A stretch of 64,000 nt of DNA from Paractinoplanes polyasparticus (lineage in GTDB: Bacteria > Actinomycetota > Actinomycetes > Mycobacteriales > Micromonosporaceae): assembly GCF_019710575.1 (NCBI RefSeq), contig NZ_JAHWFK010000011.1, positions 1-64,000 of the forward strand, in the 5' to 3' direction. The position numbers and the translations under genes are program-made. The notes beneath the pieces are model-generated. The model did no database searches. It worked only from the letters and a program-made list of their open reading frames with translations, and had not been told where the DNA came from. Below, in pieces: positions 17,259 through 25,170 of this stretch (its first letter is position 1; every line of letters begins with the position of its first letter).

Positions 17259-18303
17259 AATTGCTTCCTTCCGCTGTATCGCGCCGCCGGCTCCGCACAA
17301 AGGTGCCGATCTGGTGAACCACGGCGCCGACATCATGAACGATTCGGGCATTGGTGAAACGCAGAACGGCATAACCGTCCAGAGTCAGTCGCACGTCACG
17401 CCGCCGATCGAGCTCATACCGCTCGGGTCGGCAGTGTTCCGGCCCGTCGATCTCCACCACACACCGTTCCTCCGGCCACCAGAGATCCAGCCGTACGGGC
17501 GGAGTCAGCGCATTCGACCGGTAATCCTGATTCCAGCGGCGACCGGTCGCCCACGACTCCCGCGCCAGCGCCGCCTCGAGGGCAGCCTCGACCGTGCTCG
17601 CGGGATGGGGCCTACCCGCCTCCGCGACACTGCCGTTTGAAGGTCCAATTCGCGCCCGTACGGTGGGGAGCCGCTCGTTCCGCACGCCGACCAACCAGAC
17701 GGCGGGCCCGCCGCTGCTCACGAGCCATTCGGCGCCGGCGACCATCGCGTCGCCGCTCATCCCGCCGCCCACCGCGCCTGCTTCGCCGCCGATTCCGTCC
17801 GCACCGCCGGCCACCGCGCCCGTACCGGCGTCCACAGCGTCGACCAGCAGCACCGTGCGGCGGCGCCCGAAGGCCTGGGCGACCAGCCGGGCCAGTTCCC
17901 GGGCGCGGATCCGGAGCGGTAGCGAGTGGTGCGGGCGACGCCCGGTGAGCGCGAGGACGGCGAGGTCACTGAGGAAAGCACGCGGGTATCGGCTCGTGCG
18001 GGCAGCCTCGGCCGCGAGAAGGCGAGCGGCGGCAAGGCCGCCGACGTCGGCTCGGCTCTCGTTCACGCCCGGCAGCCAAGCCGGCAACAGCCCGACGGCA
18101 GCCCGTTCCAACTCCTCGACCGCGGCCTCGGCGAAAGCGGACGGAGTGGCGCCGCGAAACGGAGTGCGGATGACCAGAGGAGCCAATTCTCCGTACCCGG
18201 CAGCGAGCGAATGTGCGAGATCATCGATATCTACATCGGGCAGCGCGACGACACGGTCGACCGGGATATCCGACAGTGTTCTCAACCCTTTCCCAGCCGC
18301 CAC
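17245..18303 (-). CDS. DUF559-type endonuclease domain protein
   Basis: About 352 residues. The C-terminal 95 or so residues form a DUF559/Vsr-like PD-(D/E)xK nuclease: VRLDLWWPEERCVVEIDGPE, then ELDRRRDVRLTLDGYAVLRF. The D...E-x-D core and the trailing R-D/L-x-x-x-G-Y-x-V-L-R-F strand are clear. The N-terminal 230 residues are helical, with ELARLVAQAFGRRRTVLLVDAVD and a Gly/Ala-rich loop near 195, and are of unknown type. The start is uncertain: GTG 18303 follows a TAGGCT element, TTG 18285 has GGGAAAGGG upstream, and longer readings to 18483 exist. It is the first gene of the three-gene operon. Confidence 0.7.
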   Translation of the reverse strand: MAAGKGLRTLSDIPVDRVVALPDVDIDDLAHSLAAGYGELAPLVIRTPFRGATPSAFAEAAVEELERAAVGLLPAWLPGVNESRADVGGLAAARLLAAEAARTSRYPRAFLSDLAVLALTGRRPHHSLPLRIRARELARLVAQAFGRRRTVLLVDAVDAGTGAVAGGADGIGGEAGAVGGGMSGDAMVAGAEWLVSSGGPAVWLVGVRNERLPTVRARIGPSNGSVAEAGRPHPASTVEAALEAALARESWATGRRWNQDYRSNALTPPVRLDLWWPEERCVVEIDGPEHCRPERYELDRRRDVRLTLDGYAVLRFTNARIVHDVGAVVHQIGTFVRSRRRDTAEGSNYGRR

Positions 18304-18561
18304 CGCACGTCCCGGACAGCCTACGAATCGGCCCCGGGCGACGCCATAGCGCGGATGTGACGCTTTTCTCGCCGAACGGCTGATTGCCGCGACGACCCTC
18401 CCCGCCGAGTCACCTTTCCGACTGATCTCCGCCTCGTTCCCCTGATCGCATTCCACCGTTCCTCGCACCAGAAAGATCCACAATGTGCGAACCGGATCGA
18501 TTGCCGTCTGTTGTTACGCTGCTCGCGACCCGACGACCAGCGGCGACGAACGGACCGACCT
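18304..18561. promoter_or_regulatory. Divergent region between nuclease operon and RNase A-like toxin
   Basis: 258 bp without a convincing gene. On the minus side TAGGCT (around 18318-18323) may be the -10 of the nuclease operon. On the plus side TTACGCT at about 18514-18520 may serve the toxin gene. No repeats stand out. Confidence 0.3.
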
Positions 18562-19293
18562 GTGCCGACCCGTCCACGAAGCCACGGCGGCTCCGGCGGC
18601 GACACCCCGGAACCACCGTCCGGCGGCGGCTCCCGCCCCCACGGCGCCGGCGGCCCCCGTCCGGCCGGCAACATCGCCGCCGCCCAGCAGTCGACTCACG
18701 CGGTCGCCCAGCAAGGCCGAGCCGGCGCAGGGCACAACACCGCCGCCGCCAACGGCACATCGTCGGCCGCGCGGCCGAGTCCCGACGACATCGCGCTGGC
18801 CGACGCGATGCGCAAGTACGACCAGCTCGGCGAGCGTCCGCCGGCGTTCAATCTGGCCCGCAACGACGAAGCGTTCGACACCAGCGGTGCGCACACGGTC
18901 GAGCGTCACGGACCCGATATCCCCATGCGCCGGGATCCGAACACGCGAACCGTCGAGGGCCGCATCTACGGTGACCCGCCGTGGCCCGGTGCGGAGAATC
19001 GTTCGTTCAAGTGGACCGACCACACGACCATGAACCGTGAGGTCAACCGCTATGTGCAGGAGAACTGGGAAGCCATACGCAGCGACCTGGCGACGGTCGG
19101 AACCCACAAGGGCGGATTCGACGCCCACCATCGCGTCGGGGAGGGGTATTACAACAAGGGCATGTACGGCGCTGGGCCTCGTCAGGCCGAGTACGGCGCG
19201 ACCAGCCTCATCACGATTCGCATCAAGCTGGTGCCCGGCTCGGACCCGCCGCAACCGTTCATCGTCACCGCTTTCCCGACCGGAGTACTTTGA
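18562..19293 (+). CDS. Stand-alone RNase A-like (CdiA-CT type) toxin
   Basis: 243 residues from GTG 18562. It opens MPTRPRSHGG, a basic leader like the other toxins here, then a Pro/Gly linker and NIAAAQQSTHAVAQQG. The C-terminal domain fits the bacterial CdiA-CT RNase A family: HTVERHGPD (candidate catalytic His) near residue 113, SFKWTDHTTMNREVNRYV near 150 (the alignment's S-F segment), and the terminal strand PFIVTAFPTG. It would cleave RNA in competitor cells. There is no classical export signal. Two related immunity-like genes follow. Confidence 0.7.
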   Translation: MPTRPRSHGGSGGDTPEPPSGGGSRPHGAGGPRPAGNIAAAQQSTHAVAQQGRAGAGHNTAAANGTSSAARPSPDDIALADAMRKYDQLGERPPAFNLARNDEAFDTSGAHTVERHGPDIPMRRDPNTRTVEGRIYGDPPWPGAENRSFKWTDHTTMNREVNRYVQENWEAIRSDLATVGTHKGGFDAHHRVGEGYYNKGMYGAGPRQAEYGATSLITIRIKLVPGSDPPQPFIVTAFPTGVL

Positions 19294-19297
19294 GACC

Positions 19298-19663
19298 GTG
19301 GACCTGAGTCAGCTCCCGGAACCGATGCGTGCCCGCATGGCCGAGCAAGACGCTCGGCCGCCGCTGCGCAGGGTCCGCGATCTACTGCAGACCTATGTCC
19401 TGGACGCTGTCGACCTGGACGAAATTCGCGCGGACATGTCAGACACGGCGGGTTTCTCAACGTTCGCAGCCCGATCCCTGCGACAGGACCTCGAGGCGCT
19501 GGAGTGGGCTCTCACCGCTGACCTACCGGTGGGCACGCTGCTCCACCTCGTCGAGGACGACGCCAACTTCGGCCTGGACGACGACCCGACCGACGCCGGC
19601 GCCGCGGTGTTCCTGCGGCAGATCGCCGACATCCTCCGCGAGGTCCTCGGCCCGGCGAGGTAG
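19298..19663 (+). CDS. CdiI-like immunity protein, copy 1
   Basis: 121 residues, all helical and acidic. Landmarks are LRQDLEALEWALTADLPVGT and LLHLVEDDANFGLDDDPTDAG, then AAVFLRQIADILREVLG. It resembles the helical immunity family paired with CdiA-CT RNase A toxins (CdiI_2-like), by pattern only. GTG 19298 begins four bases after the toxin stop. Its neighbour is a clear paralogue, so the immunity gene has been duplicated in tandem. Confidence 0.6.
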   Translation: MDLSQLPEPMRARMAEQDARPPLRRVRDLLQTYVLDAVDLDEIRADMSDTAGFSTFAARSLRQDLEALEWALTADLPVGTLLHLVEDDANFGLDDDPTDAGAAVFLRQIADILREVLGPAR

Positions 19664-19669
19664 GCCGAG

Positions 19670-19984
19670 GTGGACGCACAGGCCGCGGTCGACAAGGTGG
19701 GTTGGCTGATCCGCGGGCACGTCGCCGACACCGTCAGTGACGCCGAGGTCCGCGACGAACTGGGGATGACCGCCCGGCACAGCACGCTTTCGCTCCGCCA
19801 GGCGTTGGAGGCCCTCGACGAACTCCTGAACGAAGAACAGCCGCCGGGCACTCTGTTGGACCTGATCGCGTGGGACGGCGGCCGGGCGTTGGGCGACGAC
19901 CAGACTGATGGCAGCGCGGCGGTCTACCTTCGACACCTGGCCGGCTTGGTGCGCGAGGCCATAGCGGAGGCGGGACATCGATGA
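19670..19984 (+). CDS. CdiI-like immunity protein, copy 2
   Basis: 104 residues from GTG 19670, starting six bases after copy 1. The core LRQALEALDELLNEEQPPGT, then DLIAWDGGRALGDDQTDGSA and VYLRHLAGLVREA, aligns through its whole length with copy 1, but loops differ. It may protect against a variant of the adjacent RNase A-like toxin carried by kin or rivals. The function is inferred from position and paralogy. Confidence 0.6.
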   Translation: MDAQAAVDKVGWLIRGHVADTVSDAEVRDELGMTARHSTLSLRQALEALDELLNEEQPPGTLLDLIAWDGGRALGDDQTDGSAAVYLRHLAGLVREAIAEAGHR

Positions 19985-20010
19985 TTGACGTGGCGCGGTA
20001 GAAAGAAACG

Positions 20011-20385
20011 ATGACCGAGCCTCTGCTGGACCCGGACAGTTCGCGGGAATACCTGCGGGACTGGAAAGGGCGCGTCGACCGGGCCGCCGCGGCCACTCAG
20101 GCCATGGCCGACCGGCTGGGTGACCTGCGGATCAGCGCCGTCGACGGGAACGGGCTGGTCGAGGTGACGATCGATTCCGGCGGCGTGCTGATCGACGTGC
20201 GGTTCACCGAGCGCATTCAGCGGGTCGCGCCCGACGTGGTGTCGCGGGCGGTCATGACCGCGATGGGGATCGCGCGGCGCAAGGTGGCTGCGCTCAGCAA
20301 GGAAATCATCGATGAGACGCTGGGGCCGGGGTCGGCGGCGGGGCGTGTGATCGAGGATCGGCTGCGGGGTGGGGTCGATGAGTGA
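20011..20385 (+). CDS. YbaB/EbfC-family protein linked to type VII secretion
   Basis: 124 residues. After a short helix (LRDWKGRVDRAAAATQAMAD) comes a YbaB-like core: GNGLVEVTIDSGGVLIDVRF, then a long helix with VSRAVMTAMGIARRKVAAL. YbaB proteins bind DNA, and in actinobacteria such variants commonly precede EspC/WXG-type secretion substrates. The next gene overlaps it, beginning at ATG 20378 before this stop, so the two are coupled. An alternative role is a chaperone-like partner of the following small secreted proteins. Confidence 0.7.
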   Translation: MTEPLLDPDSSREYLRDWKGRVDRAAAATQAMADRLGDLRISAVDGNGLVEVTIDSGGVLIDVRFTERIQRVAPDVVSRAVMTAMGIARRKVAALSKEIIDETLGPGSAAGRVIEDRLRGGVDE

Positions 20386-20692
20386 CGGGTTTCAGGTCGA
20401 CGCGCAGCAGATCCGGGCGCACGCCACCAAGGTCGACGCCATTCAGCAGCGGTTCGCGGCGGTCAAGACGGCCAGTTCGGCCATTGTTCAAGACGATGCC
20501 GCGTACGGGCTGCTGTGCGGCTGGATGGCGGGCATTCTCGAGTCGCGGCACGCCAAGCAGGACGAGCTCTATGCGTACGTCGAAGAGAATCTCCGCCTGG
20601 CTTCGGACGCTCTCGTCCGTACGAGTCAGGACTACGCGCGTGCCGATGACGACGCGGCCAACCGGTTGCGCCGGGCCGGGGGTCTGTCGTGA
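20378..20692 (+). CDS. EspC/WXG100-like type VII secretion target
   Basis: 104 residues, entirely helical with a central turn: GFQVDAQQIRAHATKVDAIQ, a turn around AAYGLLCGWMAG, and a C-terminal helix ending TSQDYARADDDAANRLRRAG. The hairpin and the terminal Y-x-x-x-D type tail (YARAD) match EspC (DUF2580) proteins exported by ESX systems. The start is ATG 20378, overlapping the YbaB stop by eight bases; its own end overlaps the next start. No ESX core genes (eccC and others) are in this window. Confidence 0.7.
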   Translation: MSDGFQVDAQQIRAHATKVDAIQQRFAAVKTASSAIVQDDAAYGLLCGWMAGILESRHAKQDELYAYVEENLRLASDALVRTSQDYARADDDAANRLRRAGGLS

Positions 20693-21381
20693 CCAACCTG
20701 ATCGCTGTCGCGTCGACCGGGCCGGGGACGTCCGGCGCCTCGCTGGTCGACAGCTTCCAGGGTCTGCAGCAGTCGATCTCGGGTGGCAGCTGGGTCGACC
20801 AGGCGCTCGCGGGTGGGGCGTTCGCGCTCGAGGCCGCCTCGGCCGTGCTCGACCCGTTCAGCACGCTGCTGGCCAACGGACTGGGCTGGGCGATGGAGTA
20901 CTTCGAGCCGCTGCGCGAGGTTCTCGACAAGCTGGCGGGCATGCCCGACCGGGTCGCCGCACACGCCGCCACCTGGGAGAACATGGCCCGTGAGCTGTCC
21001 GCCATGTCGGCTGACCTGCAGGGCGCCCTGGCCGCCGACGTGCCCGACTGGACGGGCCCGGCCGCGATGACCTACCAGAGCCTGATGGCCAACAACGTCG
21101 ACGCCTTGGGCGGCCTCTCCTCCCTGGCGGCCACGATGTCCTCGGCCACCCAGGCCGCCGGCAACCTCGTCATGTTCACCCGTGACCTGGTCCGCGACCT
21201 GATCGCCGACCTGGTGGCCCGGGTGATCGTGTGGGCCGCCGAGGCGTTGCTGGTCGTGACCATCCCCATCGTCGCCGCCCAGATCGCCTCGGCCGTGGTC
21301 AAGTGGGCCGGCCGCATCCTCGGCTACACGACCGCGCTGGTCACGAGCTTGACCAACCTGACCCGCCTCGTGAACGGGTGA
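20689..21381 (+). CDS. WXG-like helical delivery-domain protein without toxin
   Basis: 230 residues. The middle is an ESX/WXG-like helical domain with WENMARELSAMSADLQGALA and the D-W-T-G-P-A-A-M-T-Y-Q-S-L motif near residue 123, which stands in for the W-x-G turn. The C-terminal 60 residues are hydrophobic (LVARVIVWAAEALLVVTIPI, VAAQIASAVVKWAG). In many actinobacterial effectors this delivery part is followed by a linker and a C-terminal toxin; here it stops right after the hydrophobic helices. It overlaps the EspC-like gene by four bases (GTGA). Confidence 0.65.
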   Translation: MTNLIAVASTGPGTSGASLVDSFQGLQQSISGGSWVDQALAGGAFALEAASAVLDPFSTLLANGLGWAMEYFEPLREVLDKLAGMPDRVAAHAATWENMARELSAMSADLQGALAADVPDWTGPAAMTYQSLMANNVDALGGLSSLAATMSSATQAAGNLVMFTRDLVRDLIADLVARVIVWAAEALLVVTIPIVAAQIASAVVKWAGRILGYTTALVTSLTNLTRLVNG

Positions 21382-21447
21382 CATCCGATCACTCCGCCGT
21401 GTGAGACCGGTAATCACTTCGGCCGGTAGCCGTGTCATGGTTCGCAT

Positions 21448-21759
21448 GTGAATGATCAGCGCCGGGCGCCCGCCTACGTCGACGAGCTGCGCCCGCTGAT
21501 GGGCCGGGTGATCGCGTCCGACGACCCGTCGATCCCGGCCGCCGAGATACTGGCCGCCCTCCACGACTACCTGGAGACCGAGGTCTTCGCGACCAGCCTC
21601 TATCTGGTGTGGGGGTGCCTGGGTGAGAGCGAGTGGGAATCCGACCGGGCCGCGGATGCCGCTCGCGAGTGGCTGGCCCTGGACCACCACGACCTCGACG
21701 CCGTGCGTCGCTACTACGACCACTGGTTGTACGACGTCTGCGGCTACCAGCGGCCTTGA
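21448..21759 (+). CDS. Small acidic protein of unknown function
   Basis: 103 residues from GTG 21448. It is acidic and helical (AAEILAALHDYLETEVFATSLYL) and ends with many aromatic and His residues (LDHHDLDAVRRYYDHWLYDV). No family is recognised. A CATGGT element lies six bases before the start and could be a weak leaderless-type -10. It follows the type VII module by 66 bp, and its immunity-like size makes an accessory role possible, but nothing proves it. Confidence 0.5.
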   Translation: MNDQRRAPAYVDELRPLMGRVIASDDPSIPAAEILAALHDYLETEVFATSLYLVWGCLGESEWESDRAADAAREWLALDHHDLDAVRRYYDHWLYDVCGYQRP

Positions 21760-21829
21760 GTTCCGTCACGGGCCGGCCTGGCGTGGGGCGCAACCACGCC
21801 TTCCCTCGCCGGCCCGCGACGGACGTCTG

Positions 21830-23017
21830 TCAGACGGCGGGCTCGAGTGCCGGCTCCACCGTGGCCCACTGGGCAGTTTCGGCCGAGCGGCTCACCGCGT
21901 CCAGCACGAGTTGCACCTGCAGGGCGTCGGCGAACGACGGGGTCGGCTGCTGACCGGTGGCGATCGCCTCGATCAGGTCGCGGACCTCGTGGGTGAAGGT
22001 GTGCTCGTAGCCGATGCCGTGGCCCGGCGGCCACCAGGCCGACATGTACGGGTGCTCGGGCTCGGTCACCTGGATGAGGCTGAAGCCCTGCTCGGCGCTG
22101 GGCAGCGTGGCGTCGTAGAACTCGAGCTCGTTGAGCCGCTCGAAGTCGAACGCCAGCGAACCCAGTGAGCCGTTCAGCTCGACCCGCAGGGCGTTCTTGT
22201 GGCCGGTCGCGAAGCGGGTCGCCTCGTACGTGGCCACTGCTCCCCCGTCGAGCCGGGCCAGGAACAGGGCGGCGTCGTCGACCGTAACGTCGCCCAGGTT
22301 GTTGCCGTCGGACGCCGCCGACAGCCCGGACGAGCCGGACGTGAGCGGGCGCTGCTTGACGAACGTCTCGGTCAGCGCCGACACCGAGCTGATCGACTGA
22401 CCGGTCACGAACTGGGTCAGGTCGATGATGTGGGCGCCGATGTCACCCAGCGCCCCCGAGCCCGCCAGTTCCTTCTGCAGGCGCCAGACCAGCGGGAACT
22501 GCGGGTCGACGATCCAGTCCTGCAGGTAGCTGGCCCGCACGTGGCGGATCGTGCCGATGCGGCCGTCCCGCACGAGCTGCCGCATGAGGGCCACGGCGGG
22601 CACCCGGCGGTAGTTGAAGGCGCACATGGCCCGTACGCCGGAGGATGCCGCCTTGGCGGCCGCGGCCGCCATTTCGCGGGCCTCGGCCACCGTGTTGGCC
22701 AGGGGCTTCTCACACAGCACGTGCTTGCCGGCGGCCAGCGCGGCCAGGGCGATCTCGGCGTGGGTGTCGCCCGGGGTGCAGATGTCGATCAGGTCGATGT
22801 CGTCCCGGTCGATCAGCGTGCGCCAGTCCGTCGTGTGTTCAGCCCATCCGAGTTTCGCGGCGGCGGCCGCCACCCCTTCCGGGGAGCGGCCGCTCACCGC
22901 GGTCATCTGTGCCGACAGCGGCAGGTCGAAGGCGTGGTTGACAGTGCGCCAGGCCACCGAGTGCGTGGCGCCCATGAAGGCGTAGCCGACCATGCCGACC
23001 CGCAGCTGCTCCGACAT
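21830..23017 (-). CDS. Gfo/Idh/MocA-family sugar oxidoreductase
   Basis: 395 residues. The N-terminal Rossmann domain opens RVGMVGYAFMGATHSVAW (G-x-G-x-x-A-like nucleotide loop). The catalytic region has HVLCEKPLANTVAEARE near residue 95 (E-K-P signature) and IGAHIIDLTQFVTGQ near 190 (GxHxxDL). It oxidises a sugar or inositol hydroxyl with NAD(P). GAGGAGA lies before ATG 23017. It is the last gene of a ROK-ABC-oxidoreductase operon and probably acts on the imported sugar. The substrate, perhaps an inositol or amino-sugar derivative, is not determined. Confidence 0.85.
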   Translation of the reverse strand: MSEQLRVGMVGYAFMGATHSVAWRTVNHAFDLPLSAQMTAVSGRSPEGVAAAAAKLGWAEHTTDWRTLIDRDDIDLIDICTPGDTHAEIALAALAAGKHVLCEKPLANTVAEAREMAAAAAKAASSGVRAMCAFNYRRVPAVALMRQLVRDGRIGTIRHVRASYLQDWIVDPQFPLVWRLQKELAGSGALGDIGAHIIDLTQFVTGQSISSVSALTETFVKQRPLTSGSSGLSAASDGNNLGDVTVDDAALFLARLDGGAVATYEATRFATGHKNALRVELNGSLGSLAFDFERLNELEFYDATLPSAEQGFSLIQVTEPEHPYMSAWWPPGHGIGYEHTFTHEVRDLIEAIATGQQPTPSFADALQVQLVLDAVSRSAETAQWATVEPALEPAV

Positions 23018-23058
23018 CGATTCTCCTCTGTTCGTAAAAGCCCGGCCGGGAGGCTCGG

Positions 23059-24105
23059 TCAGAAGCCGAGCTTCGCGTACTGCGCGGCGTTGTCCTTGGT
23101 GATCGTCTCGGAGGCGAGAGTGATCTCCTGGGGCACCTGCAGCTCGACCAGGTCGCTCATGCCCTTGCCCTGACCGATGAGCCGGGCCAGCGAGATGGCG
23201 GACGACGCCATCGACGGGCTGTAGGTGACGGTCGCCTTGAGCACCGAGTCGTCCTTGGTGATCGCGTCGATGGCCGCCTTCGAGCCGGCGCCGCCGACCA
23301 TGAAGAACTCGCTGCGGTTGGTCTGCTTGATCGCAGCCAGCACACCGATGCCCTGGTCGTCGTCGTGGTTCCAGAGGGCGTCCATCTTGGGCAGCGCCTG
23401 CAGCAGGGCGGTCGCGGCAGCCTGGCCGGAGTCGGCGGTGAACTCCGCCGGACGCCGGTTGGCGACCTTGAAGCCGTACTCGGCCAGCGCGACCTTGAAG
23501 CCCTCGCTGCGCTCCTGGGTGAGCTCCAGCGAGTCGATGCCCGGGATCTCGCCGATGATCGGGTTGGTCACGCCCTTGGCCTTGAGCTGGTCGCCGATGT
23601 AGTGGCCGGCGGCGGTGCCCATGCCGAAGTTGTCACCCTTGATCTGCAGGCGGAAGGCCGCCCGGGACGGGAACGCGCGGTCGAGGTTGATGACCGGGAT
23701 GCCGGCCTTCATCGCGTCGAGAGCGGCCGCGTCGAGCTCCTTGCCGTCGGCCGGGAGCATCACGATCACGGTGGGCTTCTGGGCCACCAGCGTCGCGATC
23801 GCGGCGCGCTGGGCGGCCGCGTCGGCGCCCGACTCGACCGGCTTGAACTCCACGTCGGGGTACGCCGCGGCCTGCGCCTTGGCGTTGTTGGTGATAGCCG
23901 CGAGCCAGCCGTGGTCGGCGGCCGGGGCCGAGAAGCCGATGATCACCTTCTTGCCGGCGGCGGCGTTCGGGTTGGCACTGGCGTCGGTATTGGCGTTGAC
24001 CTGAGCGTTGTTCTCGGGCTCGTTGCTCGTGCAGGCGGTGAGAAGGGCGCCGGCGCCGACGGCCGCGCCGCCGAACAGAATGCGCCTACGGGACAAAGCG
24101 GACAT
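23059..24105 (-). CDS. Sugar ABC transporter substrate-binding lipoprotein
   Basis: 348 residues. The N terminus has twin arginines (SRRRILFGG) followed by a hydrophobic run and lipobox LLTAC, so it is a Tat-type lipoprotein with Cys near residue 24. The mature part is a periplasmic-binding-protein type 1 fold for ribose-like sugars: KVIIGFSAPAADHGWLAAIT, IVMLPADGKELDAAALDAM, GIPVINLDRAFPS and WNHDDDQGIGVLAAI. It captures sugar outside the cell for the adjacent permease and ATPase. The start ATG 24105 is preceded by GGGAGGA; an ATG four codons upstream is less well placed. Confidence 0.87.
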   Translation of the reverse strand: MSALSRRRILFGGAAVGAGALLTACTSNEPENNAQVNANTDASANPNAAAGKKVIIGFSAPAADHGWLAAITNNAKAQAAAYPDVEFKPVESGADAAAQRAAIATLVAQKPTVIVMLPADGKELDAAALDAMKAGIPVINLDRAFPSRAAFRLQIKGDNFGMGTAAGHYIGDQLKAKGVTNPIIGEIPGIDSLELTQERSEGFKVALAEYGFKVANRRPAEFTADSGQAAATALLQALPKMDALWNHDDDQGIGVLAAIKQTNRSEFFMVGGAGSKAAIDAITKDDSVLKATVTYSPSMASSAISLARLIGQGKGMSDLVELQVPQEITLASETITKDNAAQYAKLGF

Positions 24106-24153
24106 GATTCCTCCCAAGGGGGTACCCGGCCGGGCGGATCCGGGCGAAGAAGA

Positions 24154-25170
24154 TCAGCGCTTGAACAATTGCGTGAGTGATTTGTAGCGGAACTGCTGGA
24201 TCAGGACGGCGGCCACGATGATCGCGCCCTTCACCATGTTCTGGACCTCGGTGGAGAGGTTGTTGATGGCGAACAGGTTGGTGATGGTGGAGAAAACCAG
24301 CACCCCGAAGAGGGCGCCGACGATGGTGCCGCGGCCGCCGCTGAGCAGCGTGCCGCCGATGATGGCCGCGGCGATCGCGTCCAGCTCGTACAGGTTGGCC
24401 ATGGCGGCCTGGGCGCTGGTGGCCTGTGAGGTCAGCATGATCGCGGCGATGCCGCAGCACAGACCGGACAGCGCGTACAGCAGCATCGTGTGCCGCTTGA
24501 CGTTGATGCCGGCCAGCCGGGCCGCCTCGGGGTTGCCGCCGACGGCGACCGTGCGCCGGCCGAAGGTGGTGCGGTTGAGCAGCACCCAGCCCGCGGCGAC
24601 GACCAGGCCCAGGATCCAGACCAGCAGCGGGATGCCGAGCAGACGCTCACTGGCCAGGCTGTTGATCGTGTCGTTGGCCGAGACCTGAGTCTGCTTGGCG
24701 GAGATCTGAGCGGCCAGGCCCCGCGCCGCGACCAGCATCGCCAAGGTCGCGATGAAGGGCACCAGTTTCCCGTACGAGATCAGAACGCCGTTGACGAGGC
24801 CGACCGCGATGCCGACGACCAGCGCCGTGAAGATCATGCCGCCGGCGCCGTAGCTCTGGGTCGCCAGTGTCGTGGCCCAGACCCCGGCCAGGGCGATGAT
24901 CGCGCCGACGGACAGGTCGATGCCGCCCCCGATGATCACGAAGGTCATGCCGACCGTGACCACGCCGATCGCCGACGCCTGCTGCAGGATCGTCAGGAAG
25001 TTGTTCTTGACCCAGGTCGGGTCGCTGTAGAGGTCGGGCTTGGTGATGATCCCGACCACGATCAGGAGGACCAGCACGCCGACCAGGCCCAGATTGCGCA
25101 GGACCCCTTCGTCGAGCTTCCGGCGTTCCTGCTTGGTGGGCGCCTCCGGGGGCGCCGTCTGGGTAGTCAT
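24154..25170 (-). CDS. Sugar ABC transporter permease (RbsC-like)
   Basis: 338 residues with eight to ten hydrophobic helices, beginning [19 protein letters not shown]. Family features of the RbsC group include [20 protein letters not shown] (GGIDLSVG) near residue 70, [11 protein letters not shown], and [15 protein letters not shown] near 225 facing the ATPase. The N terminus is cytoplasmic and charged. Start and stop overlap or abut neighbours in the operon (its ATG overlaps the ATPase stop by four bases). Confidence 0.88.
   Translation of the reverse strand: MTTQTAPPEAPTKQERRKLDEGVLRNLGLVGVLVLLIVVGIITKPDLYSDPTWVKNNFLTILQQASAIGVVTVGMTFVIIGGGIDLSVGAIIALAGVWATTLATQSYGAGGMIFTALVVGIAVGLVNGVLISYGKLVPFIATLAMLVAARGLAAQISAKQTQVSANDTINSLASERLLGIPLLVWILGLVVAAGWVLLNRTTFGRRTVAVGGNPEAARLAGINVKRHTMLLYALSGLCCGIAAIMLTSQATSAQAAMANLYELDAIAAAIIGGTLLSGGRGTIVGALFGVLVFSTITNLFAINNLSTEVQNMVKGAIIVAAVLIQQFRYKSLTQLFKR

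Noticed and set aside
18304..18483. N-terminal extension of the DUF559 gene to 18483
   Set aside because: The extra 60 residues are low-complexity and have no ribosome site; a start near 18303 follows a -10-like TAGGCT.
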